Source: Aminobacter aganoensis (lineage in GTDB: Bacteria > Pseudomonadota > Alphaproteobacteria > Rhizobiales > Rhizobiaceae). Taken from it: DNA of 64,000 nucleotides. How positions within the stretch are numbered: the stretch's first letter is position 1; every line of letters begins with the position of its first letter. This document shows, piece by piece, positions 61,619-64,000 of this stretch. The DNA lies in NCBI RefSeq assembly GCF_014206975.1, contig NZ_JACHOU010000004.1, positions 248,001-312,000 on the forward strand. Direction: 5' to 3'. The notes below the pieces were generated by a model. The model worked only from the letters and a program-made list of their open reading frames with translations, did not search any database and had not been told where the DNA came from. The translations under genes and the position numbers were made by a program.

Positions 61619-63595
61619 TTGTCGAATTCCGTTTCCCTGACATTTCCCGATGGTTCCGTTCGCGAATACGACGCGGCGCTGACCGGTGCTGGCCTGGCCG
61701 AGTCGATCTCGAAGTCGCTTGCCAAGAAAGCCGTGGCCTATGCCATCGACGGCACCGTGCGCGACCTGTCCGACCCGCTCGGCAAGTCCGGCAAGGTCGA
61801 GATCGTCACCCGCGATGATCCGCGCGCGCTGGAACTGATACGTCACGACGCGGCCCACGTGCTCGCCGAAGCGGTGCAGGAATTGTGGCCTGGGACCCAG
61901 GTGACCATCGGCCCCGTCATCGACAACGGCTTCTATTATGACTTCGCTCGCAACGAGCCTTTCACGCCCGAGGATTTCCCGGCGATCGAAAAGAAGATGC
62001 GCGAGATCATCGGCCGCAACAAGCCTTTCACCAAGCAGGTCTGGTCGCGCGACAAGGCCAAGCAGGTGTTCCGCGACAAGGGCGAGGCCTACAAGCTCGA
62101 GCTGATCGATGCGATCCCCGAGGACCAGAACCTCAATATCTACGCCCAGGGCGACTGGTTCGACCTCTGCCGGGGGCCGCATATGGCTTCGACCGGCCAG
62201 ATCGGCAGCGCCTTCAAGCTGATGAAGGTTGCCGGTGCCTATTGGCGCGGCGACAGCAACAACCCGATGCTGACGCGCATCTACGGTACTGCCTGGGCCG
62301 ACCAGGCCCAACTCGACGGCTACATCCACATGTTGGAAGAGGCCGAGAAGCGTGACCATCGCCGCCTCGGCCGCGAGATGGACCTGTTCCATTTCCAGGA
62401 AGAGGGGCCTGGCGTCGTGTTCTGGCACGCCAAGGGCTGGAAGATGTTCCAGAACCTCGTCAGCTACATGCGCCGCAGGCTGGACACGCAAGGCTATCAG
62501 GAGGTCAACGCTCCGCAGGTGCTCGACAAGAGCCTGTGGGAGACGTCCGGTCACTGGGGCTGGTATCGCGACGCAATGTTCAAGGTCACCGTTGCCGGCG
62601 ACGACACCGACGACGACCGCGTCTTCGCGCTCAAGCCGATGAACTGTCCGGGCCACGTGCAGATCTTCAAGCATGGCTTGAAGTCGTACCGTGATCTGCC
62701 GGTAAAGCTTGCCGAATTCGGCAACGTTCATCGCTACGAACCGTCCGGTGCACTGCACGGGCTTATGCGCGTGCGCGGCTTTACCCAGGACGATGCGCAC
62801 ATCTTCTGCACCGAAGAGCAACTCGCGGCAGAATGCCTGCGCATCAACGACCTGATCCTGACGACCTATGCCGACTTCGGCTTCGACGAGATTTCGGTGA
62901 AGCTGTCGACCAGGCCCGACAAGCGCGTCGGTTCGGATGAGGCCTGGGACCACGCTGAAGAGATCATGAGCAATGTGCTCAAGACCATCGAGGCGCAGTC
63001 GGGTGGCAAGATCAAGACGTCGATCAATCCGGGCGAGGGCGCGTTCTACGGTCCCAAGTTCGAATATGTGCTGAAGGATGCCATCGGCCGCGAATGGCAG
63101 TGCGGCACGACCCAGGTCGACTTCAACCTGCCGGAGCGTTTCGGCGCCTTCTACATCGGCTCGGACTCCGAGAAGAAGCAGCCGGTCATGATCCATCGCG
63201 CCATCTGCGGCTCGATGGAGCGCTTCCTCGGCATCCTGATCGAGAACTATTCGGGCCATTTCCCGCTGTGGTTCGCGCCGCAGCAGGTGGTGGTGGCGAC
63301 GATCACGTCGGATGCCGACGACTATGCCCGCGAGGTGGTGGCGAAGCTCAAGGCTGCCGGCCTTTCGGCCGAGGCTGACCTGCGCAACGAGAAGATCAAC
63401 TACAAGGTCCGCGAGCATTCGCTGGCCAAGGTTCCGGTCATTCTCGTCTGCGGCAAGCGCGAGGCAGAAGAGGCAAGCGTCAATGTCCGCCGCCTCGGTT
63501 CGCGCGACCAGCAGTCGATGGGCCTCGACGATGCGATCGCCGCCCTGCGCGACGAAGCGACGACACCGGACCGCCGTCGCGCAGCACAGGGTTGA
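61619..63595 (+). CDS. thrS: Threonyl-tRNA synthetase
   Basis: A 658-residue class II synthetase: TGS domain (1-63), editing domain with [12 protein letters not shown], catalytic core ([40 protein letters not shown], zinc-binding Cys and His) and anticodon-binding domain. The start is TTG at 61619 with AGGAG about 7 bases upstream; the frame continues upstream without similarity. Confidence 0.96.
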   Translation: MSNSVSLTFPDGSVREYDAALTGAGLAESISKSLAKKAVAYAIDGTVRDLSDPLGKSGKVEIVTRDDPRALELIRHDAAHVLAEAVQELWPGTQVTIGPVIDNGFYYDFARNEPFTPEDFPAIEKKMREIIGRNKPFTKQVWSRDKAKQVFRDKGEAYKLELIDAIPEDQNLNIYAQGDWFDLCRGPHMASTGQIGSAFKLMKVAGAYWRGDSNNPMLTRIYGTAWADQAQLDGYIHMLEEAEKRDHRRLGREMDLFHFQEEGPGVVFWHAKGWKMFQNLVSYMRRRLDTQGYQEVNAPQVLDKSLWETSGHWGWYRDAMFKVTVAGDDTDDDRVFALKPMNCPGHVQIFKHGLKSYRDLPVKLAEFGNVHRYEPSGALHGLMRVRGFTQDDAHIFCTEEQLAAECLRINDLILTTYADFGFDEISVKLSTRPDKRVGSDEAWDHAEEIMSNVLKTIEAQSGGKIKTSINPGEGAFYGPKFEYVLKDAIGREWQCGTTQVDFNLPERFGAFYIGSDSEKKQPVMIHRAICGSMERFLGILIENYSGHFPLWFAPQQVVVATITSDADDYAREVVAKLKAAGLSAEADLRNEKINYKVREHSLAKVPVILVCGKREAEEASVNVRRLGSRDQQSMGLDDAIAALRDEATTPDRRRAAQG

Positions 63596-63617
63596 GCGGC
63601 CAAATGGATGTAAAAAA

Positions 63618-63645
63618 GGGGCGGCATCAATGCCGCCCCTTTTTT
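63618..63645. terminator. Bidirectional intrinsic terminator after thrS
   Basis: Perfect 10-bp stem GGGGCGGCAT/ATGCCGCCCC with a run of six A before and six T after it. It can end both thrS and the leftward gene entering from the right. Confidence 0.93.
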
Positions 63646-63685
63646 GTCTGGGTTCAAGAAAATTTGGATGGCGTCACTACGCCCG

Positions 63686-64000
63686 TCAGTCGGCGCCTTC
63701 ATTGGGGTCGATTGCCGCCGCTTCGGAGGCGATGACCTCGACGTCCTGGTTGCGGCCGGCAACGACGGTAAAGTCGCGCTGGTAGATGCGGTCGCGGTTC
63801 TTGGCGATGATGGTGTAGTCGCCCTCCGACAGGACCATCGAGGCAAAAGCGCCGACAGCCTCGCGCAACGGGTCGCCGGATTCGGTCAGCACCGACCATG
63901 ACGTGTCGGCGATGGCTTCGCCGCCGGCTTCGCGCACAAGCTTGAACGTCAGGTCGGCAGCGCGATGTTCGACCGTTGCCTCGGTCAGCTTGCCTGCCTC
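63686..64000 (-). CDS. C-terminal end of a large protein (partial)
   Basis: The gene runs off the right edge; 104 codons and the TGA stop are visible. The sequence has a beta-sandwich or PEGA-like repeat character (ADTSWSVLTESGDPLREAVGA, LSEGDYTIIAKNRDRIYQRDF), a pattern I associate with long repeat-bearing VWA-domain proteins of rhizobia. The N-terminal part is outside the window, so the family is not certain. Confidence 0.6.
   Translation of the reverse strand, partial: EAGKLTEATVEHRAADLTFKLVREAGGEAIADTSWSVLTESGDPLREAVGAFASMVLSEGDYTIIAKNRDRIYQRDFTVVAGRNQDVEVIASEAAAIDPNEGAD

Overview
The window is a gene-dense stretch of an alphaproteobacterial chromosome. Gene content and order (pcm-nlpD-DUF815 ATPase, yajC-secDF, trmFO, class I phaC, hisI-folE-NifU-like-yidD), high GC and alphaproteobacterial-style promoters point to the Rhizobiales, most likely the Phyllobacteriaceae (Mesorhizobium/Aminobacter type). 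The genus is inferred from gene content; no rRNA is present to settle it.

Layout. 0-9.7 kb is core: end of pcm, an NlpD/DipM-like lipoprotein, a DUF815 ATPase, yajC and a fused secDF, followed by two genes that resemble mitochondrial complex I assembly factors (NDUFAF3-like and NDUFAF6-like), then a GNAT acetyltransferase, trmFO and a secreted protein with a possible Cys-His-Asp triad. 9.7-10.55 kb is the most unusual locus. Two tandem 46-residue DUF1127 genes read leftward from a good RpoH-type promoter into an array of nine hairpins. Every hairpin loop carries CCUCCUCCC or a one-base variant (seven exact, two variant), arranged as three tandem triplets with a period of about 155 bp. This looks like an expanded relative of the Rhodobacter CcaF1/CcsR ('cuckoo RNA') stress system. 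10.7-17.3 kb returns to core genes (DUF2157 and GDYXXLXY proteins, tRNA-Leu, tig, radC, map, SH3 protein, PhnA-domain protein).

17.3-24.6 kb is a catabolic module: a GntR regulator, an SsuABC/TauABC-type ABC transporter, a fumarylpyruvate-hydrolase-like protein, an RraA/HMG-aldolase-like protein, a second FAH hydrolase and a second GntR regulator. 25.4-32.6 kb is a nucleoside-type (BMP/YufNOPQ) ABC importer with an amidohydrolase of the purine-deaminase clade and a divergent LysR regulator.

32.6-45.2 kb looks like a general-stress block ending at the 3' side of tRNA-Glu. It holds an SDR, two DUF427 paralogues, a DUF1236 protein, a 24-residue membrane peptide, a HAD-phosphatase/HerA-like ATPase fusion, a GT4 glycosyltransferase, an amylo-1,6-glucosidase, a membrane-anchored GT20 (OtsA-like) enzyme and topoisomerase IB. 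Two exact and three near matches to the EcfG consensus (GGAAC-N16-CGTT) sit in front of its transcription units, so the block is plausibly controlled by the PhyR-NepR-EcfG general stress response.

45.3-64 kb is core again: M15-type peptidase, phaC, alaC-hom, glpX, recJ, a patatin, hisI, folE, an IscU/NifU-like protein, a LysR regulator, yidD, a SPOR-containing D,D-carboxypeptidase, a class D beta-lactamase, thrS and the tail of a protein that runs off the right edge. I saw no insertion sequence, integrase, prophage or CRISPR array.
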